Part shown: positions 41,790 to 51,070 of the stretch, in pieces
How the letters are laid out: each line of letters begins with the position of its first letter
How positions within the stretch are numbered: position 1 is the stretch's first letter
Source: Streptomyces sp. NBC_00708
GTDB taxonomy: Bacteria; Actinomycetota; Actinomycetes; Streptomycetales; Streptomycetaceae
Direction of reading: 5' to 3'
NCBI GenBank assembly: GCA_036226585.1
Contig: CP108997.1
Span: 5,704,001-5,768,000, forward strand
Length of the DNA: 64,000 nt
The notes under the pieces: generated by a model
Database searches by the model: none
The model's input: the letters and a program-made list of their open reading frames with translations, nothing else
Told to the model about the DNA's origin: nothing
Position numbers and translations under genes: made by a program

Positions 41790-43169
41790 TCAGGCCCGGT
41801 GCGCCGCGATCAGGCCCTGATACCAGCGGTAGCTGTCCTTCGGTGTGCGCTCCAGGGTGTCGTAGTCGACCCGGATGACGCCGAACCGCTTCGCGTACCC
41901 GAGCGCCCACTCGAAGTTGTCGAGCAGCGACCACACGTAGTAGCCCCGCACATCGACCCCCGCGTCCATCGCCGCCCGGAGCGCCGTGAGATGGGTACGC
42001 AGGTACTCCACCCGGTCCGCGTCCCGCACCGACCCGTCCGCCTCCACGGTGTCGTGCTCCGCCGAGCCGTTCTCCGTGATGTGCACCGGCGGCAGCGCGT
42101 CCCCGTAGGTCTCCTTCAGCGCGGTCAGCAGATCGGTGAAGGACTCCGGGACGACCGGCCAGCCCATCGCCGTCCTCCGTACACCCGGGTACTCCGTCTC
42201 GGCGTACCGGTTGTCGGTGGCGACCCGGAGCGCGGGGTCCGGCTCGCGGTGCGGGGCGTCGGCCACCACGATCGGGCGGTAGTAGTTGATGCCCAGGAAG
42301 TCCAGGGGCTGGGAGATCAGTTCCAGGTCGCCGTCGCGCCGGAAGTCCTGGCCGGTGATCAGCTCGCCCCAGGTGTCCTCCTCGGTGGCCGGGTAGCGGC
42401 CCGCGAGGACCGGCTCGGTCCACACCAGGTTGTGCTGGGTGTCCGCGCGGACGACGGCGGCCCGGTCGGCGTCCGAGCCGGTGGCGGGCACATTGCGGTC
42501 CAGGTTCAGCGTGATGCCGGCCTCCCGGACCCCCGCCGCCCGCAGCGCCTTCATCGCCAGGCCGTGGCCGACGAGCAGGTGGTGCGCGGCGGCCAGGGCG
42601 CCGCGCCCCTCCTGCGCACCCGGAGCGTGCCGGCCCACGGAGTAGCCGAGGAAGGCGCTGCACCACGGCTCGTTGAGGGTGATCCAGCGCGGCACCCGGT
42701 CGGCCAGGTGCTCCGCCACGAGCGCGGTGTACTCACCGAAGCGCTCGGCCGTCTCCCGTACGCGCCAGCCGCCCCGGTCCTCCAGGGCCTGCGGGAGGTC
42801 CCAGTGGTAGAGGGTGGCGGCGGGTTCGATGCCCGCCTCCAGGAGTGCGTCGACGAGCCGGGAGTAGAAGTCCAGGCCCTTCGGGTTCACCGCGCCGGAG
42901 CCCTCCGGCAGGATGCGGGACCAGGCGATCGAGAAGCGGTACGAACCGACGCCCAGCTCACGCAGCAGCGCCACGTCCTCCCGGTAGCGGTGGTAGTGGT
43001 CGCAGGCCACGTCACCCGTGTCGCCGCCGTTCGTCTTCCCGGGCGTGTGGCTGTAGGTGTCCCAGATGGACGGGCCGCGGCCGTCCTCCCGCGCGGCGCC
43101 CTCGATCTGGTACGAGGCCGTGGCCGCGCCGAAGACGAAGCCGGGCGGGAAGGTCGGGAACTCACTCAT
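41790..43169 (-). CDS. GH1 beta-glucosidase (cytoplasmic)
   Basis: 459 residues from the ATG at 43169. GH1 hallmarks: GAATASYQIEGAAREDGRGPSIWD at the start, acid/base Glu167 in TLNEPW, YHWDLPQAL, and nucleophile Glu near 360 in HITENG, then GYYVWSLLDNFEW. No signal peptide. It hydrolyses beta-linked glucosyl or related ends of imported oligosaccharides. Its start is eight bases downstream of the permease stop, so it is the last gene of this ABC operon. Confidence 0.94.
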   Translation of the reverse strand: MSEFPTFPPGFVFGAATASYQIEGAAREDGRGPSIWDTYSHTPGKTNGGDTGDVACDHYHRYREDVALLRELGVGSYRFSIAWSRILPEGSGAVNPKGLDFYSRLVDALLEAGIEPAATLYHWDLPQALEDRGGWRVRETAERFGEYTALVAEHLADRVPRWITLNEPWCSAFLGYSVGRHAPGAQEGRGALAAAHHLLVGHGLAMKALRAAGVREAGITLNLDRNVPATGSDADRAAVVRADTQHNLVWTEPVLAGRYPATEEDTWGELITGQDFRRDGDLELISQPLDFLGINYYRPIVVADAPHREPDPALRVATDNRYAETEYPGVRRTAMGWPVVPESFTDLLTALKETYGDALPPVHITENGSAEHDTVEADGSVRDADRVEYLRTHLTALRAAMDAGVDVRGYYVWSLLDNFEWALGYAKRFGVIRVDYDTLERTPKDSYRWYQGLIAAHRA

Positions 43170-43177
43170 GCATACCC

Positions 43178-44032
43178 CTACTTGACGGAGCCGCCGGTGA
43201 TCCCGGCGGCGATGTACTTCTGCGAGAGGACGAGCAGGACCGCCGCGGGGATCGCGGAGAGCACGGACGCGGCCATCACCGAGCCCCAGTCGCCGACATG
43301 GGCGCCGATGTACTGGTAGATCCCGAGCGTGATCGGCTTGACGTCGTCCGTGGTGTTCAGCGTCAGCGCGAACATGAAGTCGCTCCACGCGTACAGGAAC
43401 GCGAAAAGACCGGCCGTGATCAGCGAGTTCCGGCTCATCGGCAGCACGACCCGCACGAAGGTGCGGAAGCGCCCGGCCCCGTCGACCTCGGCCGCCTCGA
43501 TGACCTCGCGCGGGATGGCGACCATGAACGACCGCATCAGGACGATCGCGAACGGGATGCCGAGCGAGGCGTCGGCCAGCATCAGACCGGCGTACGAGTT
43601 GACCAGGCCGAGGTCCACGTACGCGCTGTACAGGGCGTTGGCGATGACGATGCCCGGCACCATCTGGGTGATCAGCGTGCCGAACACGATCGTCCGGGTG
43701 CCGCGCAGCCCGAACTGCGCCAGCCCGTACGCGGCCGGCGCCGAGACCGCCAGGCAGATGGCGACCGCGCCGAGCGCGACGGCCAGCGAGGTCAGCAGAT
43801 TGCCGCCCTGGTCCGTGAGCGCCGAGCGGAAGCCCGACAGGTCCAGGCCGTGCGGGACGGGGTCCACCTCCAGCAGCCCGGACTCGGGCTGGAGCGCGGT
43901 GTTCACCATCCAGTACAGCGGGAACAGCATCACGCACAGCACCAGGATGCCGAAGGCCATGGCGCCCCAGCGCCGCTTCGGACGGCCGGTGGTACGCGTG
44001 GGGGCGGCGGGGGTACGCACGGTGCTCGCCAT
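43178..44032 (-). CDS. sugar ABC transporter permease (MalG-type)
   Basis: About 284 residues from the ATG at 44032, which has GGGGAA nine bases upstream; a GTG at 44041 would add three residues and overlaps the upstream stop as GTGA. Six membrane segments and the EAA loop VAIPREVIEAAEVDGAGRFRTFVRVVLP. It ends LLVLSQKYIAAGITGGSVK, typical for MalG-type subunits. Partner of the gene just upstream. Confidence 0.9.
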   Translation of the reverse strand: MASTVRTPAAPTRTTGRPKRRWGAMAFGILVLCVMLFPLYWMVNTALQPESGLLEVDPVPHGLDLSGFRSALTDQGGNLLTSLAVALGAVAICLAVSAPAAYGLAQFGLRGTRTIVFGTLITQMVPGIVIANALYSAYVDLGLVNSYAGLMLADASLGIPFAIVLMRSFMVAIPREVIEAAEVDGAGRFRTFVRVVLPMSRNSLITAGLFAFLYAWSDFMFALTLNTTDDVKPITLGIYQYIGAHVGDWGSVMAASVLSAIPAAVLLVLSQKYIAAGITGGSVK

Positions 44033-44037
44033 GCCGG

Positions 44038-44997
44038 TCACTTCCCCTCGTTGCGGTTGGCCCGCAGATAGAACACCGCGAAGACGGCGGAGATCAGGAT
44101 CAGGATGTTGCCGACCACGGCACCCGCTCCGAAGTCCAGCTGGACGAAGGAGTTCTGGTAGGTGAGGGTGCCGAGGGTCTGGGTGGAGTCGGCGGGTCCG
44201 CCGTCGGTGAGCGCCAGGATCAGGTCGAGGATCTTGACCGTCGACATGAAGCCGAGCACCAGCACCACGGTGATCACCGGCCGCAGCATCGGCAGCGTGA
44301 TCGAGCGGAACGTCCGCCAGGCGGAGGCACCGTCCAGCGAGGCGGCCTCGTACAGCTCCTTCGGGACCTCCTGGAGGCCGCCGTAGAGGATCACCATGTT
44401 GAACGGGATGCCGATCCAGATGTTCACCAGGATCACGGAGATCAGCGCCATGCTCGTACTGGTCAGCCACGGGGTGTCGCCACCGAGGCCGATCGTGCCG
44501 AGGAAGGAGTTGAGGACGCCGGTGTCCTGGTCGAGGATGCGCCGCCAGACGACACCCGAGACCACCATCGGCACCAGCCACGGCAGCAGGATCAGCGACC
44601 GCAGCACGCCGTTGAGCGGGAAGCGGCGGGTGAAGAAGACCGCCAGGCCCAGGCCGACGCAGAACTGCCCGATCAGGGAGCCGATCGTGAACAGGATGGT
44701 GTGCCACAGGGCCTTGCCGAAGAGCTCGTCGTTGAAGACGTTGCTCCAGTTGTCGGTCCCGTTGAACGGGGACTCGCCCGTGAAGAAGGTGGACGGGGAG
44801 TAGTCCTGGAAGCTCATCACGATGTTGCGGACGAGCGGGTAGCCGAAGAACAGCGCCATGAAGATCACGGCGGGGGCGATGAAGCCCCACTGGGCGAGCC
44901 GCCTGCGGCGCCGGATGCGGGCCGGGTTCGGCGGCTTCGCGGCCTTCTTCGTCACGGGCGCCGGGCCCGCGGTCGCGGCAGCGGTGGTGGTCGACAT
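44038..44997 (-). CDS. sugar ABC transporter permease (MalF-type)
   Basis: 319 residues, with an N-terminal basic stretch (IRRRRRLAQWG) before the first of six helices. EAA loop: EVPKELYEAASLDGASAWRTFRSITLPMLRP. It lies 12 bp after the binding-protein stop, in the same operon as the MalG-type permease and GH1. Confidence 0.9.
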   Translation of the reverse strand: MSTTTAAATAGPAPVTKKAAKPPNPARIRRRRRLAQWGFIAPAVIFMALFFGYPLVRNIVMSFQDYSPSTFFTGESPFNGTDNWSNVFNDELFGKALWHTILFTIGSLIGQFCVGLGLAVFFTRRFPLNGVLRSLILLPWLVPMVVSGVVWRRILDQDTGVLNSFLGTIGLGGDTPWLTSTSMALISVILVNIWIGIPFNMVILYGGLQEVPKELYEAASLDGASAWRTFRSITLPMLRPVITVVLVLGFMSTVKILDLILALTDGGPADSTQTLGTLTYQNSFVQLDFGAGAVVGNILILISAVFAVFYLRANRNEGK

Positions 44998-45009
44998 GGT
45001 TCGGATACC

Positions 45010-46239
45010 TCAGTTCCCGCTCGTCGCGCGCTTCTGGGCGCGGGTGAGGGCGGCCTCGCTCGACTCGCCGGTCAGGGCGGACTGGAACGCGCTCTGCAGC
45101 GCGAGGGACACGGACGACCACCGCGCGCCGAGCTTGGCGGTACGTGAACGGGCCGTGGCGACCTGGTCGGCCAGGGCGGCCAGCTCCGGTGCCTTCGTGC
45201 GCCAGACGGCCGCGGCCTTCTTGTTGGCCGGGACCATCCAGCTGTTGATGGCGTAGGTGATCTGTTCCTGCTCGCCGGACATGCAGCCGATGATCTTCGC
45301 GGACATCTTCTCGCGCGCGTCGTTGCCGGTGTTGGGCACGGTCAGCACCCCGCCGCCCAGCGGGCCCACGGAGTCGTCGCCGGCCTCCGGGACGGGGATC
45401 TGCGCGATGCCCCAGTTCAGCCCCTTCCTGGCGTTCAGGGTCTCCACCTGCCAGGGGCCGTTGATCATCATCGCGGCGTTGCCGGCCATGAACTGGTCGT
45501 TCACGTCGGCCTGGGTCCAGTTGACCGTCGACTTGGACAGCGAGCCGTCCTTGAGGAGGCCCTTCCAGTAGTCCAGTGCGCCGGCGACCTCGGGGCTGTC
45601 GAGCTTCGTCTCGTCGCCGCCGTTGGACCACATGAACGGGGTGAACTGGAAGACGCCGTCCTCCGCGCCGCCCGCGCTGAGCGCCAGCCCGTACTGCCTG
45701 CCGTGGGTGAGCTTCTTCGCCGTCTCGCGCATGTCGGCCCAGGTGGTGGGGACCTTCAGCCCGGCCTTGTCGAGCGTGTCCTTGTTGTAGAAGAGCGCCA
45801 GTGTGTTCACCGTGCGCGCGGCCCCGTAGTAGGTGCCCTCGTACGAGCCGAAGTTCACGATCCCCTCGGGGATGTCCTTCGTGGTCAGCCCGAGGTCCTT
45901 CAGCGGGATCAGCCCGCCGGCCTCGGCGAACGTCGGCATCTCGGAGGCGTCCAGCTGGAGCACGTCCGGCAGCGACTTGGACGAGGCCATCCGCAGCGCC
46001 TTCGTCATCACCTGCGCGGCCGGGACGCTCTGCTGCTCGATGGTCACACCGAGCCGCTTGCCGCACCGGGCCAGCGTCTGGGCGTCCCAGCGGTGGTAGG
46101 ACTCGTCGGTCGACGAGTTCAGGACGGTGTACACGTCCGGGTCCCGCTGCTGGCCGCAGCCCGACAGGACCGCACCGCCGATCAGCGCGGACACGACGGT
46201 GAGCGGGACGGCGACCCGTGGGGTGAAGCGGTTCGACAT
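45010..46239 (-). CDS. sugar ABC transporter substrate-binding lipoprotein
   Basis: 409 residues. Lipoprotein signal with lipobox LSGC (Cys at about 28). Cluster-B sugar-binding domain: YTVLNSSTDESYHRWDAQTL, VTIEQQSVPAAQVMTKALRM, SYEGTYYGAARTVNTLALFYNKDTLDKAG and AMMINGPWQVETLN. First gene of the minus-strand operon, divergent from the alpha-xylosidase gene across a LacI-type palindrome. It probably binds a xyloglucan-type or other alpha-xylosyl or beta-glucosyl oligosaccharide; this is inferred from the neighbours. Confidence 0.9.
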   Translation of the reverse strand: MSNRFTPRVAVPLTVVSALIGGAVLSGCGQQRDPDVYTVLNSSTDESYHRWDAQTLARCGKRLGVTIEQQSVPAAQVMTKALRMASSKSLPDVLQLDASEMPTFAEAGGLIPLKDLGLTTKDIPEGIVNFGSYEGTYYGAARTVNTLALFYNKDTLDKAGLKVPTTWADMRETAKKLTHGRQYGLALSAGGAEDGVFQFTPFMWSNGGDETKLDSPEVAGALDYWKGLLKDGSLSKSTVNWTQADVNDQFMAGNAAMMINGPWQVETLNARKGLNWGIAQIPVPEAGDDSVGPLGGGVLTVPNTGNDAREKMSAKIIGCMSGEQEQITYAINSWMVPANKKAAAVWRTKAPELAALADQVATARSRTAKLGARWSSVSLALQSAFQSALTGESSEAALTRAQKRATSGN

Positions 46240-46439
46240 TCAGCTGCCTCTTGTCGGCAAGGGCCCGGATGGCTGCGCTGCCGTCCGACCGATTTGTTTG
46301 CTGCCAGTACTAATACGTCATGCGGCCGTCCGTTTCCAGACCGTCCTGGTGACGTGCACGTCACACAGGGGCAACATGCCCGCTCACCGGGGGTTCCGAG
46401 GCCCCTGCTCCGCCGGATCCATAGGTTCCGGGCCTCGAA

Positions 46440-46453
46440 TCGAAGCGCTTCGA
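46440..46453. promoter_or_regulatory. LacI-type palindrome between GH31 and its ABC operon
   Basis: TCGAAGCGCTTCGA is a perfect 14-bp palindrome with the LacI-family core AAGCGCTT. It lies 54 bp upstream of the alpha-xylosidase start and about 200 bp from the divergent binding-protein start. No LacI gene is adjacent; the regulator may be elsewhere. Confidence 0.75.
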
Positions 46454-46506
46454 AAAACATTTGTTTTGTGTACGATCAAATCAGGACCCACAGGAACGGA
46501 CCCCCC

Positions 46507-48759
46507 ATGAAGTTCACCGACGGCTTCTGGCAGATGCGAGACGGTGTCCACGCCTCGTACGCCACCGAGCTCCGCGACCTCCGCATCGACGAGGACCGCC
46601 TCACCGCGTACGCCGCCGTCCAGCGCGTGACGCGGCGCGGGGACACCCTGAACGCGCCCCTGATCACCGTGGAGGCGTACGCCCCCGCCGAGGGAGTCAT
46701 CGGCGTCCGCGTCACCCACCTGGCGGGCAAGCGCCACCCGGGCCCGGACTTCGCCCTGCCCGGCGCCACCGGCGACGCCCGTGCCACCGCCCGCGAGGAC
46801 GGCGCCGCCGCCGAGCTGACCAGCGGGCCGCTCACCCTCCGGCTCCCCACGGCCGGCGGCTTCGGCCTGGAGTTCCTCGACGCGGACGGCCGGCTCCTGA
46901 CCGCCGCCGGACGCAAGGGGACCGCCTTCGCCACGACCGGCGACGGCGCCCACCACATGGTCGCGCAGCTCGCGCTCGGCGTCGGCGAGAACGTCTACGG
47001 CCTCGGTGAGCGCTTCACCCCGTACGTCAAGAACGGCCAGGCCGTCGACATGTGGCAGGCGGACGGCGGCACCAGCAGTGAGCAGGCGTACAAGAACGTC
47101 CCGTTCTACCTCTCCTCGCGCGGCTACGGCGTCTTCGTCAACCACCCCGGCAAGGTCTCCTTCGAGGTCGGCTCCGAGGCGGTCGGCCAGGTGCAGTTCA
47201 GCGTCGAGGACCAGACGCTGGAGTACTTCGTCGTCGCCGGGCCGACGCCCAAGGAGGTGCTGACCCGCTACACCGCGCTCACCGGCCGCCCGGCCCTGCC
47301 CCCGGCCTGGTCCTTCGGGCTCTGGCTCACCACCTCGTTCACCACCTCCTACGACGAGGCGACCGTCACCTCGTTCGTCGACGGCATGGCCGAGCGCGGC
47401 ATCCCGCTCTCCGTCTTCCACTTCGACTGCTTCTGGATGCGCGAGTACCAGTGGTGCGACTTCGCGTGGGACCCGGCCGTCTTCCCCGACCCGGAGGGCA
47501 TGCTCGCCCGGCTCAAGGACAAGGGCCTGCGGATCTGCGTGTGGATCAACCCGTACATCGCGCAGAAGAGCCCCCTGTACGCGGAGGGCGCGGCCAAGGG
47601 CTACTTCGTCCGCACGGCGGACGGCGATGTCTGGCAGTGGGACAAGTGGCAGGCGGGCATGGCCCTGGTCGACTTCACCGACCCGGAGGCCACCGCCTGG
47701 TTCCAGGGCAAGCTGCGCACGCTCCTCGGCCAGGGCGTCGACGGTTTCAAGACCGACTTCGGCGAGCGCATCCCCACCGACGTCGTCTGGCACGACGGCT
47801 CCGACCCGGAGCGCATGCACAACTACTACACGCACCTGTACAACAAGGCCGTCTTCGAGCTCCTGGAGAAGGAGCGCGGCCAGGGCGAGGCGGTCCTCTT
47901 CGCCCGCTCCGCCACGGCCGGCGGCCAGCAGTTCCCCGTGCACTGGGGCGGCGACTGCTGGTCCTCCTTCGAGGCGATGGCGGAGTCCCTGCGCGGCGGC
48001 CTCTCGCTCTCGCTCTCCGGGTTCGGCTTCTGGAGCCACGACATCGGCGGCTTCGAGGGCACCCCGGACCCGGCGGTCTTCAAGCGCTGGCTCGCCTTCG
48101 GACTGCTCTCCTCGCACAGCCGGCTGCACGGCTCCTCGTCGTACCGCGTGCCGTGGGAGTTCGGCGACGAGGCCGTCGAGGTCGCCCGGTGCTTCACGGA
48201 GCTGAAGCACCGCCTCATGCCCTACCTGTACGGGGCGGCCGTCGAGGCCCACCGCACCGGCGTCCCCGTGATGCGTCCGATGCTCCTGGAGTTCCCGGAC
48301 GACCCGTCCGCCCGCACCGCCGACCGGCAGTACATGCTCGGCCCGGACCTCCTGGTCGCCCCGGTCTTCGGCGAGGACGGGCAGGCCGAGTACTACGTCC
48401 CCGAGGGCACCTGGACCCATCTCCTCACCGGTGAGACGGTCACCGGCCCGGCCTGGCACCGGGACACCTACGGCTTCGACAGCCTCCCGCTGCTGGTCCG
48501 CCCCGGCGCGGTCCTCCCGCTCGGCGCGGACACCTCCCGCCCCGACGCCGACTGGACGGAGAACCTCGAACTGCGCGTGTACGCCCCCGAGGGCACCGGC
48601 GACCTCACCCGCACGGTGACCGTCCCCGGCCTCACGGGCGAACCCGCCGCCACGTACGAGGTGGTCCACGAGGGCGGCACCCTCCGCGTCACCGCCGACA
48701 CGGACCGGCCGTACGAGGCGGTGCTCGTCACGCCCGGGGCGACCGCTCCCGCGTCCTGA
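46507..48759 (+). CDS. yicI: GH31 alpha-xylosidase (YicI-like)
   Basis: 750 residues, ATG at 46507. The N-terminal beta domain begins MKFTDGFWQMRDGV as in E. coli YicI. Nucleophile Asp, about residue 417, lies in GVDGFKTDFGERIPTDV, the alpha-xylosidase form of the GH31 signature. Acid/base Asp, about 483, lies in HWGGDCWSSFEAM. Other matches are VFHFDCFWMREYQWCDF and MRPMLLEFPDDP. The enzyme releases alpha-1,6-xylose from isoprimeverose or xyloglucan oligosaccharides. It is divergent from an ABC importer with GH1, a combination suggesting xyloglucan oligosaccharide use. Confidence 0.94.
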   Translation: MKFTDGFWQMRDGVHASYATELRDLRIDEDRLTAYAAVQRVTRRGDTLNAPLITVEAYAPAEGVIGVRVTHLAGKRHPGPDFALPGATGDARATAREDGAAAELTSGPLTLRLPTAGGFGLEFLDADGRLLTAAGRKGTAFATTGDGAHHMVAQLALGVGENVYGLGERFTPYVKNGQAVDMWQADGGTSSEQAYKNVPFYLSSRGYGVFVNHPGKVSFEVGSEAVGQVQFSVEDQTLEYFVVAGPTPKEVLTRYTALTGRPALPPAWSFGLWLTTSFTTSYDEATVTSFVDGMAERGIPLSVFHFDCFWMREYQWCDFAWDPAVFPDPEGMLARLKDKGLRICVWINPYIAQKSPLYAEGAAKGYFVRTADGDVWQWDKWQAGMALVDFTDPEATAWFQGKLRTLLGQGVDGFKTDFGERIPTDVVWHDGSDPERMHNYYTHLYNKAVFELLEKERGQGEAVLFARSATAGGQQFPVHWGGDCWSSFEAMAESLRGGLSLSLSGFGFWSHDIGGFEGTPDPAVFKRWLAFGLLSSHSRLHGSSSYRVPWEFGDEAVEVARCFTELKHRLMPYLYGAAVEAHRTGVPVMRPMLLEFPDDPSARTADRQYMLGPDLLVAPVFGEDGQAEYYVPEGTWTHLLTGETVTGPAWHRDTYGFDSLPLLVRPGAVLPLGADTSRPDADWTENLELRVYAPEGTGDLTRTVTVPGLTGEPAATYEVVHEGGTLRVTADTDRPYEAVLVTPGATAPAS

Positions 48760-49900
48760 CCCAGGCCGTGAACGCCTCGACCGCGTCGACCACCGCCTCG
48801 AACCGGAGCGAGTGGTACAGGTCGAAGGCATGGTGCCCGCCGCGCAGCTCGGCGTGGACGACCGGGTTCCCGGACGCGGCGCGCAGCCCGTCGGCGACCT
48901 CCCGGATGTCGGCGGCGGGCACCAGCGGGTCCAGGTCGCCGTGGACGATCAGCATGGGCGGCGCGTCCGGCCGGGCATGGCCCATCGGGGACGACTCGGG
49001 GCCCTGGTGCCAGTACGCGCCCAGGAAGCCGTTCAGCACGACGACCCCGGAGACCGAGGTGTCGGCGTCCTCGAAACCCGGCTGGAACGCGGGGTCGTTG
49101 GGGGTCAGCGCGGCGATCGAGCCCATGTGGCCGCCCGCCGAGCTGCCCGCCACGAACAGGGTCGACGGATCGGCGCCGTACTCCTGGGCGTGCTCCCGCG
49201 CCCAGGCGATCACCTTCTTCAGGTCGATCATGTGCTCGGGGTGCCGGACCTGGGGCTTCAGCCGGTAGTTGGCGCTGATGGTCACCCAGCCCCGGCTGGC
49301 CAGCCGGTAGTGGAGGGGGAGCGACTGGCTGTTCTTGTGCCCGCCGCTGTAGTGGCCGCCGTGCATGTGGATCAGCACGGGCGCGCCCTGCGGGCGGGCA
49401 CGGTGGTGGTACACGTCGAGCAGGTTGCGGCGGCCCGCGTCCCCGTACGACAGGTTGGCCACGCGCCGGACGTCCCAACGGCGCTTGAGGATCGGCACGA
49501 ACAGGATGCGGAGCCACGGCGGCCGGTGCCGCAGCCCCTCGGTGAGGTCCGCGTCGATGGAGGCGCGCCACCCCTCGCCGAGCCCCTCGGTCATCGCGCG
49601 CTCGATCCGGTCCCGCTCGCCCCAGGCGCGGTGGGCGATCACCGCGAGCCCGGGTACGGTCAGGGCGGCCAGCGCGACGATCCCCCAGGCGCCCGGCGAG
49701 TCCGTGACGTCGCCCTGGACGAAGGCCATCGCCGTGGGGACCAGCAGCATCCAGAAGAAGGCGGCGAACGGCAGCTCGTTGGCGGCCAGGCCGAAGAGGT
49801 AGCTGGGGCGGCCCAGCGGATGCTCCCAAGGCACCGGTCTCAGCGCGCACCACGTGCCGATCGCGGCGATGGCGACGGGGATCAGATATCCGACAGGCAC
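48728..49900 (-). CDS. membrane-anchored alpha/beta hydrolase (HSL/BD-FAE-like)
   Basis: 390 residues from a GTG at 49900 with AGGAGG upstream. The first 100 residues hold three hydrophobic helices (LIPVAIAAIGTWCAL, FAAFFWMLLVPTAMAFV, IVALAALTVPGLAVI). The hydrolase domain has the oxyanion motif HMHGGHYSGG, nucleophile GSSAGG, acid Asp in HGDLDPLVP and catalytic His in GGHHAFD. Related to hormone-sensitive-lipase and feruloyl-esterase-like acyl hydrolases. Its 3' end overlaps the GH31 gene by 32 bp, tail to tail. Confidence 0.85.
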   Translation of the reverse strand: MPVGYLIPVAIAAIGTWCALRPVPWEHPLGRPSYLFGLAANELPFAAFFWMLLVPTAMAFVQGDVTDSPGAWGIVALAALTVPGLAVIAHRAWGERDRIERAMTEGLGEGWRASIDADLTEGLRHRPPWLRILFVPILKRRWDVRRVANLSYGDAGRRNLLDVYHHRARPQGAPVLIHMHGGHYSGGHKNSQSLPLHYRLASRGWVTISANYRLKPQVRHPEHMIDLKKVIAWAREHAQEYGADPSTLFVAGSSAGGHMGSIAALTPNDPAFQPGFEDADTSVSGVVVLNGFLGAYWHQGPESSPMGHARPDAPPMLIVHGDLDPLVPAADIREVADGLRAASGNPVVHAELRGGHHAFDLYHSLRFEAVVDAVEAFTAWVRTRERSPRA

Positions 49901-50022
49901 GGCACCTCCTGGAACGGCAGCCGGCACTGCCTGCGCGCGCACCCCCGGGCGAGGGCGGCGTCCACCAGTCTCCCGTGGCGTCCCCGGGGCATCAACGACG
50001 GTCCTGGTAATGTCTGTTGACT

Positions 50023-50040
50023 CTGGACTAAAGAATCCAG
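50023..50040. promoter_or_regulatory. candidate LysR binding site
   Basis: CTGGA-N8-TCCAG lies in the divergent region between the hydrolase and LysR genes, 11 bp before the LysR start. Position and inverted repeat suit an autoregulatory LysR operator controlling both directions. Confidence 0.5.
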
Positions 50041-50051
50041 GGGGGCCGCGC

Positions 50052-50951
50052 GTGGAGATGCGGGAGATCGAGATCTTTCTGACGCTGGCGGAGGAGCTGC
50101 ACTTCAGCCGCACCGCCGAGCGGCTGGGCATCAGCCCGGGGCGCGTCAGCCAGGCGGTCAAGAAGCAGGAACGGCTCATCGGCGGCTCCCTGTTCGACCG
50201 CACCACGCGCAGCGTCCGCCTCTCGCCCCTCGGCGAGGAGCTGTACCGCGCGCTCAAGAGCGGACACGGGCAGATCAAGCAGGGCATCGAGGCGGCCAGG
50301 GCCATCGCCCGGGGCGCCACGGGCACCCTGACCCTCGGCACCATGGGCCCGTACTCCCTCCGGATCAAGGACGCGCTCGACCTGTTCCTGGCCCGCCACC
50401 CCGACGCCCGCGTCCGGCACCGCGAGATCCAGCCCGCATCCCCGCTGGACCTGCTCCTGTCGGGCGACGTGGACGTGGCGTACGTATGGCTGCCGGTCGA
50501 CGAGCCGGGCCTCACCACCCTGCCGACCGCGCGCACCTCCGCACTGCTGCTGATGACGGCGGCCGATCACCCCTTCGCGGAGCGGGAGTCCGTCTGTCTG
50601 GAGGACTTCGGCGACTGCGCCGTGGTCGAGGGCGGATCGATCCCCGCTGCCATGGAGGAGGTCCTCAACCCCCGGCACACCCCCTCCGGCCGCCCGGTCC
50701 GCCGAGGCCCCCGGGTCGCCACCTGGCAGGAAGCGCTCAGCGTCGTCGCCTCGGGCCAGGCCACCGCGGCCGTCCCGGCCGAGGTGCCCGACTTCTACGC
50801 CTGGCCCGGGTTGGCCTTCCTCCCCGTCCGCGACGCACCCCCCTGCCGGTGGGCCTTCGCGTGGCGGACCGCCGTCGAGACACCGCTCATCCGCGCGTTC
50901 GCCGAGGCGTCCGCCGACGCCGACCGGCTCGGGGCCGGCCCGTCCGCGTAG
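50052..50951 (+). CDS. LysR-family transcriptional regulator
   Basis: 299 residues from the GTG at 50052 (VEMREIEIFL). N-terminal winged HTH (EIEIFLTLAEELHFSRTAER ... GRVSQAVKKQERLIGG), then the substrate-binding domain with TLTLGTMGPYSLRIKDALDLF. Divergent from the alpha/beta hydrolase gene, which is the most likely target, as usual for LysR pairs. Confidence 0.9.
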   Translation: MEMREIEIFLTLAEELHFSRTAERLGISPGRVSQAVKKQERLIGGSLFDRTTRSVRLSPLGEELYRALKSGHGQIKQGIEAARAIARGATGTLTLGTMGPYSLRIKDALDLFLARHPDARVRHREIQPASPLDLLLSGDVDVAYVWLPVDEPGLTTLPTARTSALLLMTAADHPFAERESVCLEDFGDCAVVEGGSIPAAMEEVLNPRHTPSGRPVRRGPRVATWQEALSVVASGQATAAVPAEVPDFYAWPGLAFLPVRDAPPCRWAFAWRTAVETPLIRAFAEASADADRLGAGPSA

Positions 50952-51070
50952 CCGCATCAGGCCGCTCACGGGCGCGCCCGCTCGGCCCCGCCCCGCCGGA
51001 ATGGGATCGTGGGCCGACGGGTTGGCGCCTGTACAGAACGTGAACAGCACTGAGAGCGGATGGCCTTCAC

